From Rhodobacterales bacterium (GTDB lineage Bacteria > Pseudomonadota > Alphaproteobacteria > Caulobacterales > Hyphomonadaceae), in the NCBI GenBank assembly GCA_014763715.1, contig JACXUV010000011.1, positions 1-64,000 of the forward strand: a DNA stretch of 64,000 bases. The letters run 5' to 3'. The notes under the pieces are model-generated. The model had not been told where the DNA came from. It saw nothing but the letters and a program-made list of their open reading frames with translations, and ran no database searches. This document shows, one piece after another, positions 23,798 to 32,326 of this stretch. Numbering within the stretch: position 1 is the stretch's first letter; the number at the start of each line of letters is the position of its first letter. The translations under genes were made by a program, and so were the position numbers.

Positions 23798-25885
23798 ATG
23801 AAACAAAGACTGCTTGCGATGGCCGCCGTGGCCGCGCTGCTGAGCGCCGCACCGGCACTGGCGAAGGAAGACGAGGCACCGTCGAAGCGCTTCACCGCCG
23901 AACGCGTGTTCGACATGGAATACGCGACCGATCCGCAAGTGTCTCCCGATGGCAAGACCATCGTCTATGTGCGCCACGCCATGGACCGGATGACCGACCG
24001 CGACACCGGCAGCCTGTGGAGCATCGACCTTGCCACCGGCGCGCACCGTCCGCTGGTGACCGACGTCTCTGCCTCCCGCCCGCGCTGGTCGCCGGACGGC
24101 TCCCGCATCATCTACATGTCGTCGAACGGCGAAGGCCCGGAGATGCGCCTTCTTTATCTCGACAGCGGTCGCAGCTTCTCGCTGGCCCAGTTCACCGAGC
24201 AAGGCCCCAGCCAGGCCGTCTGGTCGCCTGATGGCAAGCAGGTCGCCTTCTCCATGTTCGTGAAGGGCGAGACACCGAGCTTCGCCAAGCCCCTCGCCCC
24301 GCCCAAGGGCGCGAAATGGAATGACGGCGTGAAGGTGATCGACAGCCTGACCTTCCGCTTCGACGGCGCCGGCTATCTTCAGGACGGCACCGAGCAGGTC
24401 TTCGTGCTGACCGTGGACGGCGGCACGCCGCGCCAGGTGACCTTCGAAGAGGCCGACCTTGGCGGCCCTCAATGGCTGGACAATGACACGCTGCTGGTCA
24501 CCGGCAACCTGGCCGAAGACCGCGACATGGATCCGATCGAAAGCGAGATCTACAAGGTGGAGCTGTCCGATAACTCGATCAGCGCGCTGACCAGCCGTGA
24601 CGGTCCGGACATGAGCCCCGCCGTCTCCCCCGATGGCAAGACCATCGCCTATCGCGGCCATGACGACCATTTGCGCGCCTATGAGCAGGCCAACCTCTAC
24701 CTGATGGATGCCGACGGCAGCAATCCGCGCGAGATCGCCGCCGACTTCCCGCTCGAATTCGGCAGCCTCGCCTGGGCCCCGGATGGCAAGAGCCTGCTGG
24801 CCCTCTGCGAAGACCATGGCGTGCTGAGCGTCTACAATGTCAGCCTGAGCGGCAAGGTCAGCCAGGTCGTCACCAATGTCGGCGGTGCCTCCATCGGGCG
24901 CCCCTATGCCGACGGCAGCTTCTCGGTCAGCGAAGGCCGCAAGCCGGTGATCGCCTATACGGCCGGCTTCTCCGACCGCCCGTCCGAAGTCGCCTCCGTC
25001 GGCATGGACGGCAAGGGCGCGAAAGTGCTGACCGCACTCAATGATGACGTGCTGCCCTATCTCGACATGGCGAAGGTGGAAGAGCTGCACGTCGCTTCCA
25101 GCGCCGATGGCCGCGAGATCGAAGCCTGGGTGGCCCTGCCGCCGGACTTCAAGGCCGATGGCAGCTTCCCGCTGATCCTGGAAATCCATGGCGGCCCCTA
25201 TTCCATGTACTCGCCCTTCTTCGGCAGCGAGATCCAGCGCTATGCTGCTGAGGGCTATGTCACCGTGTGGACCAACCCGCGTGGCTCGACCGGCTATGGC
25301 GAAGACTTCGCCCAGCTGATCGACCTCGCCTATCCGGGTAATGACTATGACGACCTGATGAGCGTCGTCGATGACCTCGTCGCCAAAGGCTATGCCGACA
25401 AGGACCGCCTGTTCGTGACCGGCGGGTCCGGCGGCGGCATCCTGACGGCCTGGATCGTGACGAAGACCGACCGCTTCGCAGCGGCCGCCTCCGTCAAGCC
25501 GGTGATCAACTGGATGACGATGGCACTGGCAGGCGACATCGCCCAGTTCGTACGCCGTCACTGGATCCGCGCAGACCCATGGGCCGATCCGGAAGCCTTC
25601 CTGAAATTCTCGCCGATCCGCTATGTCGACAAGGTGACGACGCCGACCATGGTGATGGTGGGCGAAGAAGACTGGCGCACACCGGCCTGGGAAGCGGAAC
25701 AGTTCTACACCGCCCTCAAGATGAACGGTGTGGACACGGTCTATGTCCGCGTGCCCTCTTCCCCGCACTACATCGCCTCGCGCCCTTCCCGCCTGATTGC
25801 CAAGACGGACAACATCATGGGCTGGTTCGCGAAGTATGACCCGGCGAAGAAAAAGGACGAAGCCGAAACCGGCGAGGCAGAGTGA
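23798..25885 (+). CDS. Secreted S9 family prolyl oligopeptidase-like peptidase
   Basis: The start at 23798 has GGGAGGG seven bases ahead and opens a signal peptide (cut near ALA at about residue 22). The 695-residue protein has an N-terminal beta-propeller with repeated SPDG motifs (PD40/DPP IV-like, to about residue 430). The C-terminal S9 catalytic domain carries Ser544 in GGSGGG, Asp625 in GEEDWRTP and His657 in SPHYIASR. It likely cleaves peptides in the periplasm, perhaps acyl- or dipeptides. Its stop codon overlaps the start of the globin gene (TGATG), so the two are translationally coupled. Confidence 0.93.
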   Translation: MKQRLLAMAAVAALLSAAPALAKEDEAPSKRFTAERVFDMEYATDPQVSPDGKTIVYVRHAMDRMTDRDTGSLWSIDLATGAHRPLVTDVSASRPRWSPDGSRIIYMSSNGEGPEMRLLYLDSGRSFSLAQFTEQGPSQAVWSPDGKQVAFSMFVKGETPSFAKPLAPPKGAKWNDGVKVIDSLTFRFDGAGYLQDGTEQVFVLTVDGGTPRQVTFEEADLGGPQWLDNDTLLVTGNLAEDRDMDPIESEIYKVELSDNSISALTSRDGPDMSPAVSPDGKTIAYRGHDDHLRAYEQANLYLMDADGSNPREIAADFPLEFGSLAWAPDGKSLLALCEDHGVLSVYNVSLSGKVSQVVTNVGGASIGRPYADGSFSVSEGRKPVIAYTAGFSDRPSEVASVGMDGKGAKVLTALNDDVLPYLDMAKVEELHVASSADGREIEAWVALPPDFKADGSFPLILEIHGGPYSMYSPFFGSEIQRYAAEGYVTVWTNPRGSTGYGEDFAQLIDLAYPGNDYDDLMSVVDDLVAKGYADKDRLFVTGGSGGGILTAWIVTKTDRFAAAASVKPVINWMTMALAGDIAQFVRRHWIRADPWADPEAFLKFSPIRYVDKVTTPTMVMVGEEDWRTPAWEAEQFYTALKMNGVDTVYVRVPSSPHYIASRPSRLIAKTDNIMGWFAKYDPAKKKDEAETGEAE

Positions 25886-26292
25886 TGCCTGGCCATCCGG
25901 CCCTGATCGACAGCCTCGGCCTGCTCTCGGAGCGGGCCGGGGATGTCACCGGGGCAATCTACACGCGCCTGTTCGAAGCCTATCCGGACCTGGAAAACCT
26001 GTTCCTGATGGATACGGATGGCGGCGTGCGCGGCTCCATGCTGAGCCAGGCGTTCGAGTGCCTGATGGACCTTGCCGAAGGACCGGGCACGATGGCCGAG
26101 ACAGTCATCCGCTCAGAGCGGGTGAACCATGACACCTATGATGTGCCAGCCGGCATGTTCGAAGTCTTCTTCGAGATCATCCGCGATGTCACGAAGAACG
26201 CCGCCGGCGATGACTGGTCGCCCGAGATGGACGCGGCGTGGACATCCATCCTGCGTGATGCTGCACGCCTGTCCCGGCCCATGACCACCTGA
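25885..26292 (+). CDS. Globin-like protein
   Basis: This 135-residue protein is all-helical and follows the bacterial haemoglobin pattern: an N-terminal helix A/B with LFEAYPDLENLF, a mid-region FECLMDLAEG, and ERVNHDTYDVP, where the His is the likely proximal haem ligand. The end, WSPEMDAAWTSILRDAA, matches the DAW...A pattern of single-domain globins. There is no flavin reductase domain. The ATG overlaps the S9 peptidase stop codon by one base. The upstream GTG at 25882 is less likely. Haem binding is inferred; the ligand (O2 or NO) cannot be told. Confidence 0.75.
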   Translation: MPGHPALIDSLGLLSERAGDVTGAIYTRLFEAYPDLENLFLMDTDGGVRGSMLSQAFECLMDLAEGPGTMAETVIRSERVNHDTYDVPAGMFEVFFEIIRDVTKNAAGDDWSPEMDAAWTSILRDAARLSRPMTT

Positions 26293-26395
26293 CGCATGCC
26301 CTTCGTGGCGGCAGGCAGGCCTGTTGGCACCGATCTTGCGGGTTGCTGTGTCCCAATACGGGACGGAGAGACCACAAGATACGGGCAGCGGACAT

Positions 26396-27469
26396 ATGCT
26401 CCACAGCATCAACACGATCAGAACGCTGTCGTGCATTTCGATTGCGATCTTCCACATCACGGAATTCGTCAATGCCAGTTCCGACAAGGTGAGGCTCAGC
26501 TTCACGGCATCGCCGGGGTTCCACCTCTTCCTGCTGATCAGCGGATTTATCCTGGTCTACATCACGAACCCGGAAGACCGGCCGGTTCCGTTCATAATGA
26601 AACGGGCCGTCAGGATCCTGCCTCTCTACTGGGCCATGACGGCGATTGCCATTCTCCTGGTGGCCTTCCGGCCCTGGCTGTTCCCGAAAGCGGAACTCTC
26701 GATCGAGCATGTCGTCCAGAGCATCCTGCTGCTGCCCTATTACGACCTGCGCGACAGGCTGCACCCGATCCTCTATGTCGGCTGGACGCTGGGCTACATC
26801 ATGCTGTTCTACCTGATGTTCGCGATCTCCCTGATGGCGAAAGCGAAGCACCAGATCCCGCTGACCATCGCGATGACGGTTGGCCTCATTATCGCGGCGC
26901 AATGGTTTCCCACGCCGGCATTCCGGGAATTCTATGGCGACCCCATCCTGCTGGAATTCGCCTCCGGCTGCCTGATCGGCCTCGCCCTGCGCCAGCCTGC
27001 CGTGATCGATTTCATCAAGCGCACGCCCATGTGGCCGTTTGCATTGGTCGGCGCCGCAGGGCTCTGCGTGGCGGCCTCGCTGCATTATAGTGGCTGGGCA
27101 AAGATCGCGACCTTCGCGCCCCCGGCAGCGCTCCTCGTCTTCGCTGCAGCGGGTCAGGACATCTTCCGCACGCCGCTGAACAATCCTGTTTTCCGGCTCG
27201 GCGGGCAGATCAGCTATGGTATCTACTTGATCCATCCGATCGTCCTGGCCGTGTTCTCCGTGCTGATCTTCGCACACATCGATGACGGCCTGCTCGGCAC
27301 AGTCCTGATCTTCGCGACGGTTCTGCCGATGTCGGTCTTCCTGGCCTATCTCAGCTTCCGCTTTTTCGAAACGCCCTCGAACAAATGGCTTCGCCGTGTC
27401 CTCGGTCTGTCCGGGAACACGGCGAAATCCAAAAGCTCGCAAAAGGCAGGCGCGCAAGCAAGCGTGTAG
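26396..27469 (+). CDS. Acyltransferase 3 family membrane protein
   Basis: The start at 26396 opens directly into the first membrane span, MLHSINTIRTLSCISIAIFHI; upstream in-frame codons add a charged leader without a signal. The 357-residue product has about ten hydrophobic spans. Its conserved early His in AIFHITEF and the FHLFLLISGFIL segment are typical of Acyltransferase_3, which acylates sugars or other envelope molecules. A GYxxF-like closing section, SYGIYLIHPIVL, is also typical. The substrate is unknown. It follows the globin gene by 103 bases on the same strand and converges with typA. Confidence 0.88.
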   Translation: MLHSINTIRTLSCISIAIFHITEFVNASSDKVRLSFTASPGFHLFLLISGFILVYITNPEDRPVPFIMKRAVRILPLYWAMTAIAILLVAFRPWLFPKAELSIEHVVQSILLLPYYDLRDRLHPILYVGWTLGYIMLFYLMFAISLMAKAKHQIPLTIAMTVGLIIAAQWFPTPAFREFYGDPILLEFASGCLIGLALRQPAVIDFIKRTPMWPFALVGAAGLCVAASLHYSGWAKIATFAPPAALLVFAAAGQDIFRTPLNNPVFRLGGQISYGIYLIHPIVLAVFSVLIFAHIDDGLLGTVLIFATVLPMSVFLAYLSFRFFETPSNKWLRRVLGLSGNTAKSKSSQKAGAQASV

Positions 27470-27487
27470 CTTGGCGCCCGCTCAGCC

Positions 27488-29317
27488 TCAGGCGTCGGCC
27501 TTCTTGGCGTTGCGCTTGCGCTCATGCGGGTCGAGATAGATCTTGCGCAGGCGGATGTTCTTTGGGGTCACTTCCACCAGCTCGTCGTCGGCGATGTAGG
27601 CCAGCGACTTTTCCAGCGTCATCTGAAGCGGCGGCGTGAGGCGCACGGCCTCGTCAGACCCGCTGGCGCGCATGTTGGTGAGCTTCTTGCCCTTGAGGAC
27701 GTTCACTTCGAGATCGTTGTCGCGCGTATGCTCGCCGACGATCATGCCGCCATACACCTTTTCGCCCGGATGGATCATCATCGGTCCGCGGTCTTCCAGG
27801 TTCCAGAGTGCGAAGGCAACCGCCTCGCCCTGCTCCATCGAGATCAGCACGCCGGTGTGGCGGCCCTGAATGCGGCCCTTGTGCGGGGCGTATTCGTGGA
27901 AGATGCGGTTCATGATGGCAGTGCCTCGCGTATCAGACAGCAGCTCGCCCTGATAGCCGATCAGGCCGCGCGTCGGTGCGTGGAACACCATCCGCGTGCG
28001 GCCCGTGCCGGAGGGGCGCATCTCGATCATGTCGGCTTTGCGCTCGGACAGCTTCTGCACGACGATACCGGAATGCTCGTCATCGACATCGATGATGACT
28101 TCCTCGATCGGCTCCAGCTTCTCGCCGTTCGGACCATCCATGAAGACGACCTGCGGACGCGACACGCCAAGCTCGAAGCCTTCACGGCGCATCGTCTCGA
28201 TGAGGACGGCCAGCTGAAGTTCGCCGCGGCCGGAAACCGTGAAGGCCTCGGCATCGGTGGCGCGCTCGACTTTCAGCGCGACGTTGCCTTCGGCTTCTTT
28301 CAGCAGGCGGTCCCAGATCATCCGGCTGGTGACCTTGGTGCCCTCGGTGCCGGCCAGCGGACTGTCATTGACGCGGAAGGTCATGGAGATGGTCGGCGGG
28401 TCGATCGGCTGGGCAGCGATCGGCTCGGACACGGACGGGTCGCAGAACGTGTCTGCAACGTTCGCCTTGGTCGTGCCTGCGAGCGAAACGATGTCGCCGG
28501 CATGGGCCTCTTCCACCGGCACGCGCTCCAGCCCGCGGAAGGCGAGCACCTTGGAGATACGGCCCTGCTCGACCAGTTCGCCATCGCGGTTCAGCACCTT
28601 GATGGCCTGGTTCGGCTTGACGCTGCCCGATGTAATCCGGCCAGTCAGGATGCGGCCAAGGAAGTTGTCGGACGAGATCGTGGTGGCGAGGAAGCGGAAC
28701 GGCCCCTCTTCCACTTTCGGGGTCGGCACGTGATCGACAACCAGCTGGAACAGCTCGTCCATGTTCGAGGCGGCCGTTTCATACTGTTTCGACATCCAGC
28801 CCTGCTTGGCCGAGCCGTAAAGGATCGGGAAGTCGAGCTGCTCGTCGGTGGCGTCGAGGTTGGCGAAGAGGTCGAACACCTCGCCCGTCACTTCGTCGGG
28901 GCGGCGCTCCGGCTTGTCGATCTTGTTGACGGCGACGATGGGCTTCAGGCCCACCTTCAGCGCCTTGGACACCACGAACTTGGTTTGCGGCATCGGGCCT
29001 TCGGCGGCGTCGACCAGCACGATCGCGCCATCCACCATGTGCAGGATACGCTCCACCTCACCGCCGAAGTCGGCGTGTCCGGGCGTGTCCACGATGTTGA
29101 TGCGGTAGCCGTTCCACTCAACCGAGGTCGTCTTGGCGAGGATGGTGATCCCGCGCTCTTTTTCGAGATCGTTGGAATCCATCATCCGCTCGGCGGTCTT
29201 CTCGTTTTCGCGGAAGGTGCCGGATTGCTTCAGCAACTCGTCCACCAGCGTCGTCTTACCGTGGTCGACGTGGGCGATGATCGCGATATTGCGCATTTTT
29301 TCGATGGGCGTGGACAT
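27488..29317 (-). CDS. typA: Ribosome-associated translational GTPase TypA/BipA
   Basis: This 609-residue GTPase binds ribosomes and is linked to stress and cold adaptation and to ribosome assembly. The G1 box AHVDHGKTTL, the switch I RGITI, the G3 DTPGHADF and the G4 NKID are all present. The domain order (GTPase, domain II, two EF-G-like domains, BipA C-terminal domain ending in a basic KRNAKK tail) and the length match the family. The start at 29317 is standard. The gene is divergent from nudC, with 166 bases between the starts. I see no reason to suspect a paralogue. Confidence 0.97.
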   Translation of the reverse strand: MSTPIEKMRNIAIIAHVDHGKTTLVDELLKQSGTFRENEKTAERMMDSNDLEKERGITILAKTTSVEWNGYRINIVDTPGHADFGGEVERILHMVDGAIVLVDAAEGPMPQTKFVVSKALKVGLKPIVAVNKIDKPERRPDEVTGEVFDLFANLDATDEQLDFPILYGSAKQGWMSKQYETAASNMDELFQLVVDHVPTPKVEEGPFRFLATTISSDNFLGRILTGRITSGSVKPNQAIKVLNRDGELVEQGRISKVLAFRGLERVPVEEAHAGDIVSLAGTTKANVADTFCDPSVSEPIAAQPIDPPTISMTFRVNDSPLAGTEGTKVTSRMIWDRLLKEAEGNVALKVERATDAEAFTVSGRGELQLAVLIETMRREGFELGVSRPQVVFMDGPNGEKLEPIEEVIIDVDDEHSGIVVQKLSERKADMIEMRPSGTGRTRMVFHAPTRGLIGYQGELLSDTRGTAIMNRIFHEYAPHKGRIQGRHTGVLISMEQGEAVAFALWNLEDRGPMMIHPGEKVYGGMIVGEHTRDNDLEVNVLKGKKLTNMRASGSDEAVRLTPPLQMTLEKSLAYIADDELVEVTPKNIRLRKIYLDPHERKRNAKKADA

Positions 29318-29483
29318 GTACGGGCAGGCTTTCAGGAGGAAGAAACGGGGAATTTCCGCGCCCGGTACAGGATATCGGCCGGTTTGGCCATGGGGTCGCG
29401 GCAGGCAATTGGAACCGCCCCTTTCCTTCTTACCCTAAAACAGAAATGATCCCCGCGATTCAGAAGCACATCAGGACCTGCAG

Positions 29484-30407
29484 ATGACCAACTCGAATGA
29501 CATGCCGCTGGCGGCCAAGCCGATCGATCGCGCCGCGCACCGGCGCCTGGATGAAGCCTGGCTGGATGACGCTTTCAGGCATGAGAACGTTCTGGTTCTG
29601 GCGATGCGAAATGGCGAGCCTTTCGTCTATCCGGGACGCGAGAGCGGGCTTGTATGGCTGGGCCCGGAAGCCGCGCGGCTTTACCCCGGATCGCCGCGCC
29701 TGTTCCTTGGCGAAGACAAGGCCGGCAATCCGGTGTTTGCCATCGACCTGCCGGAGCGCTTCGATCTCGATGCATCGCTGATTGCCGGTGCCGGAGAGTT
29801 CCGCGATTTCCGCGCGGCTGCCGGATCGATTCCCGATATGGATGCGAATTGTGCATCGACCGCGAGGTCCATTTTCATGTGGCACCAGAGTCACAGGTTC
29901 TGCTCAAAATGCGGTTCGGAAAGCGCGATGGTGGAAGCCGGATGGAAGCGCCAATGTCCGCAGTGCGGCGCCGAACATTTTCCGCGCACCGATCCCGTCG
30001 CGATCATGCTGGCGGAAAAGGACGGCATGGCGCTGATCGGAAGACAGAAGATCTGGCCGCCGGGTTTCTACTCCTGCCTTGCCGGTTTCTGCGAACCCGG
30101 AGAGACGATCGAACAATGCGCCGCGCGCGAAATATTCGAGGAAGCTGGTGTAGTTGCTGACCCTGCAAACGCGGAGTACATCGCGTGCCAGCCTTGGCCC
30201 TTCCCTTCTTCGCTCATGGTCGGTCTCATCCTGCAGGCAGAAACGTCCGACATTTCGATCGACGAAAAGGAACTCGAAACCGCACGCTGGGTCAGCCGGG
30301 AAGAAATGCGACAGATCCTTGCAGGCACGCATGAAGAGATCTTCGGCCCGCCACCCATGGCAATTGCCCACCACATCATGAAAGCCTGGTCGGAAAAAGG
30401 TCATTGA
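29484..30407 (+). CDS. nudC: NAD(+) diphosphatase (NADH pyrophosphatase, deNADding enzyme)
   Basis: NudC hydrolyses NAD(H) to NMN(H) and AMP and can remove the NAD cap from RNA. The 307-residue protein has a four-cysteine zinc ribbon (Cys140, Cys143, Cys158, Cys161) and a full Nudix box at residues 201-223 (GxxxxxExxxxxxxREIxEEAGV). The NudC-specific SQPWPFPxS-type motif is also present, here CQPWPFPSS. The N-terminal NUDIX-like domain is as expected. It is the first gene rightward from the typA-nudC divergent region and is not in an operon with the next gene. Confidence 0.95.
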   Translation: MTNSNDMPLAAKPIDRAAHRRLDEAWLDDAFRHENVLVLAMRNGEPFVYPGRESGLVWLGPEAARLYPGSPRLFLGEDKAGNPVFAIDLPERFDLDASLIAGAGEFRDFRAAAGSIPDMDANCASTARSIFMWHQSHRFCSKCGSESAMVEAGWKRQCPQCGAEHFPRTDPVAIMLAEKDGMALIGRQKIWPPGFYSCLAGFCEPGETIEQCAAREIFEEAGVVADPANAEYIACQPWPFPSSLMVGLILQAETSDISIDEKELETARWVSREEMRQILAGTHEEIFGPPPMAIAHHIMKAWSEKGH

Positions 30408-30511
30408 CCGCACACGGAAGGCGTGTTTCCGCTCGTGTCACAGACGAAAATCTGGAGTTGATTTCGCGCGAATCACATTAGTGAGAACTTGCCACTGACA
30501 GGAGATCGGAA

Positions 30512-30814
30512 ATGGCAACTGCAACCAAGAAACCGGCTGCGAAAAAACCGGCTGCGAAGAAGCCGGCCGCTGCAAAGCCGGTCGCGAAAAAACCGGCTGC
30601 AAAACCGGCTGCCGCAACGAAGACCGCTGCCGCCAAAAAACCGGCTGCAAAGAAACCGGCCGCCGCTGCAAAACCGGCAGCAAAAAAGCCGGCTGCAAAA
30701 CCGGCCGTGAAAAAAGCTGCGCCGAAAGCCGCCGCCAAGCCTGCTGCAAAAAAGCCGGCCGCTGCGAAGAAGCCTGCTGCTGCTGCAAAGAAACCGGCTG
30801 CGAAGAAAAAGTAA
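30512..30814 (+). CDS. Histone H1-like Lys/Ala/Pro-rich DNA-binding protein
   Basis: This 100-residue protein is built almost wholly from AAKKPA-type repeats: Ala, Lys and Pro make up nearly all residues, with no folded domain. AGGAGAT lies ahead of the ATG. Such proteins resemble the C-terminal tail of histone H1 and the bacterial AlgP/HctB-like nucleoid proteins, and are expected to bind DNA by charge. Repeat number can vary between strains by slippage. It is followed by a strong terminator and appears to be a single-gene transcript. Confidence 0.85.
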   Translation: MATATKKPAAKKPAAKKPAAAKPVAKKPAAKPAAATKTAAAKKPAAKKPAAAAKPAAKKPAAKPAVKKAAPKAAAKPAAKKPAAAKKPAAAAKKPAAKKK

Positions 30815-30835
30815 GCCGGAGCATAAGTTCCAGGG

Positions 30836-30869
30836 AAAAGCGGATGCGGGAAACCACGTCCGCTTTTTT
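30836..30869 (+). terminator. Rho-independent terminator of the H1-like gene
   Basis: AAAAGCGGA pairs with TCCGCTTTT across a 14-base loop, and six T residues close it, 22 bases after the stop codon. Confidence 0.85.
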
Positions 30870-30913
30870 CATGCCCATTTTTCATGCCTGTTTTTCATGC
30901 TGACTGTTTATGA

Positions 30914-30950
30914 GAAGCCCCCGCGTGGTGTGTCACACGGGGGCTTCTTT
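30914..30950. terminator. Second, bidirectional hairpin between the H1-like gene and the YHS gene
   Basis: GAAGCCCCCGCGTG pairs with CACACGGGGGCTTC with one mismatch across a six-base loop. TTT follows on the plus strand. It lies between convergent genes and is likely bidirectional. The rest of the gap from 30951 to 31121 holds no feature I recognise. Confidence 0.7.
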
Positions 30951-31121
30951 CGTTGCACGCTTCAGAGGGGGGACACTGCGCGCAAACCGGTCGGCGGCCA
31001 CTTCCAGCTGGGAGCTTGGGCTGATGACATCGCCGGTAAGACAGACCTAGTGGAACTGCAGGAGAGTGGTACTTAAACCTCTGTCATGACACAGAGTTAA
31101 GGCCCGCCCTTCGCGGCCGGA

Positions 31122-31580
31122 TTACTCCTGCAGGTCCTGCCAGTGCGTGTCGGCCTTTTCGATGAAGCCGGGAATGTCTGCATTCCATTTTTTCTGAATG
31201 CTGGAATTGTAGTTCAGGTACAGCTTGCCATCGATGATCTTCCAGTACTTTGCATCGCCCTTCGCATACTGGCCATCCGCCATCGCCCAGGCGCAGTAGC
31301 CGCCATATTGCGGCGCGTAAGCGGCGGGGTCTGCGAGGAAGGCATCGCGGTTTGCCGCCGAGGCGAACAGGAAGCTCGCGCCCATATAATCCGTCTGGAA
31401 CTCCTTCGCCCCCTTCACGGGTTTGCCATCCGTGAAATAGGCGACAGGGTCATACCCCTGCAGAGCCTGATTGGAGAAACGGCCGGTATATACCGGCGGT
31501 TCGGCATAAGCCGATGGGACCATCACTGTCGCAGGCGCGGCAGCGATAAAGGCGGCGAGGAGAAGAGGGCGGAGTTTCAT
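31122..31580 (-). CDS. Secreted YHS-domain protein
   Basis: The ATG at 31580 has AAAGGA nine bases ahead; the GTG two codons earlier is too close to it. The 152-residue protein has a signal peptide (cut near AYA at about residue 26). A YHS domain follows, with the YDPVAYFTDGKPVKG motif and GYCAWAMADG near residue 95. The YHS family is found in copper, haem or other metal-related envelope proteins; the ligand here is unknown. It lies 42 bases downstream of the DoxX-like gene on the same strand and is probably in one operon with it, under the divergent LysR. Confidence 0.86.
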   Translation of the reverse strand: MKLRPLLLAAFIAAAPATVMVPSAYAEPPVYTGRFSNQALQGYDPVAYFTDGKPVKGAKEFQTDYMGASFLFASAANRDAFLADPAAYAPQYGGYCAWAMADGQYAKGDAKYWKIIDGKLYLNYNSSIQKKWNADIPGFIEKADTHWQDLQE

Positions 31581-31622
31581 CTGCACGGGTCCTTTGGAAC
31601 AAGGTTCAGGAAAGCGGGGACA

Positions 31623-32144
31623 TCAAACCGGCACGGGGCCGGCATATGTGTGAGCGACAGCCTCCTTCGGTGGGACGAGCACATTGCCAATCCCGCGTGC
31701 GATCGCAGCCAGCGTGTTGCGGCGGGCAATCAGCATGGCAATCGAGCTCAGCCACACGGTCCCCGCCATGAAGAAGAGCCCTCCCCCATCATTGTTCGGA
31801 TCGATGCCCAGCGGCGTCCAGAGATGGAAGTTCACCGCGCCGGTCATCACCGCCACGGCAATCAGGGCACCGAGCGCTTGCAACCTGCGAAGCGCTGGAA
31901 ACAGGCCGAGCAGCAAAAGGGTCGATGCCAACAGCTCTGCCGAGCCGATCACATACTGGCTGAAGAGGCCCGTCTGAGCGAACAGGCCCGGCGCGCCGAG
32001 GCTGGTGGCCCACGCGTCCAGACGGCCGAAGATAACCTGCGTCTCGACAGCATTGGTGAACTTGAACCGCAAGCTGTCCAGAAACACGGCCGAAGCGATC
32101 AGGCTGTATGCAATCGGGGCATATCTTTTGATTTGCGCGAGCAT
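31623..32144 (-). CDS. DoxX-like four-span membrane protein
   Basis: The start at 32144 (GGGAG ahead) opens a 173-residue protein with four hydrophobic segments, at about residues 10-25, 65-85, 90-115 and 120-145. The RFKFTNAVE segment and a later TGAVNFHLWTPLG stretch resemble DoxX/DUF417-like quinone-linked membrane proteins. I am not certain which subfamily applies. It is the first gene leftward from the LysR gene at 32327, with the YHS protein gene behind it. The in-frame extension to 32486 lies over the LysR coding strand and is not used. Confidence 0.7.
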   Translation of the reverse strand: MLAQIKRYAPIAYSLIASAVFLDSLRFKFTNAVETQVIFGRLDAWATSLGAPGLFAQTGLFSQYVIGSAELLASTLLLLGLFPALRRLQALGALIAVAVMTGAVNFHLWTPLGIDPNNDGGGLFFMAGTVWLSSIAMLIARRNTLAAIARGIGNVLVPPKEAVAHTYAGPVPV

Positions 32145-32326
32145 GGTGCGTCTCCCTTTGACGCGGCTTGTCTCATGGGACGGCGCACACGGGCAAAGCA
32201 AAGGCATGTGAGGATCGCTCACGGATTCGTGGGCACGGCGCGAGCAGAAGGAAATTGCGCTGCCCCTCTCGCGCCTGAGGGCAGACGCTCCTACATTCAT
32301 GCAGATTCCGCATGGGGGTATTCTGA

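Noticed and set aside
23304-23879. 191-codon reverse-strand frame in the nrdA-S9 gap
   Set aside because: It has an arginine- and proline-heavy composition with no ribosome binding site and overlaps the start of the S9 gene.
26189-27457. 422-codon reverse-strand frame over the globin and acyltransferase genes
   Set aside because: Its Gln/Arg/Asp-rich composition is typical of antisense translation, and the plus-strand genes have clear families.
27524-29449. 641-codon plus-strand frame opposite typA
   Set aside because: TypA on the other strand is certain; this frame has no domain.
30438-30885. Reverse-strand frames across the H1-like gene
   Set aside because: They are the complement of the repeat DNA and have no start signals.
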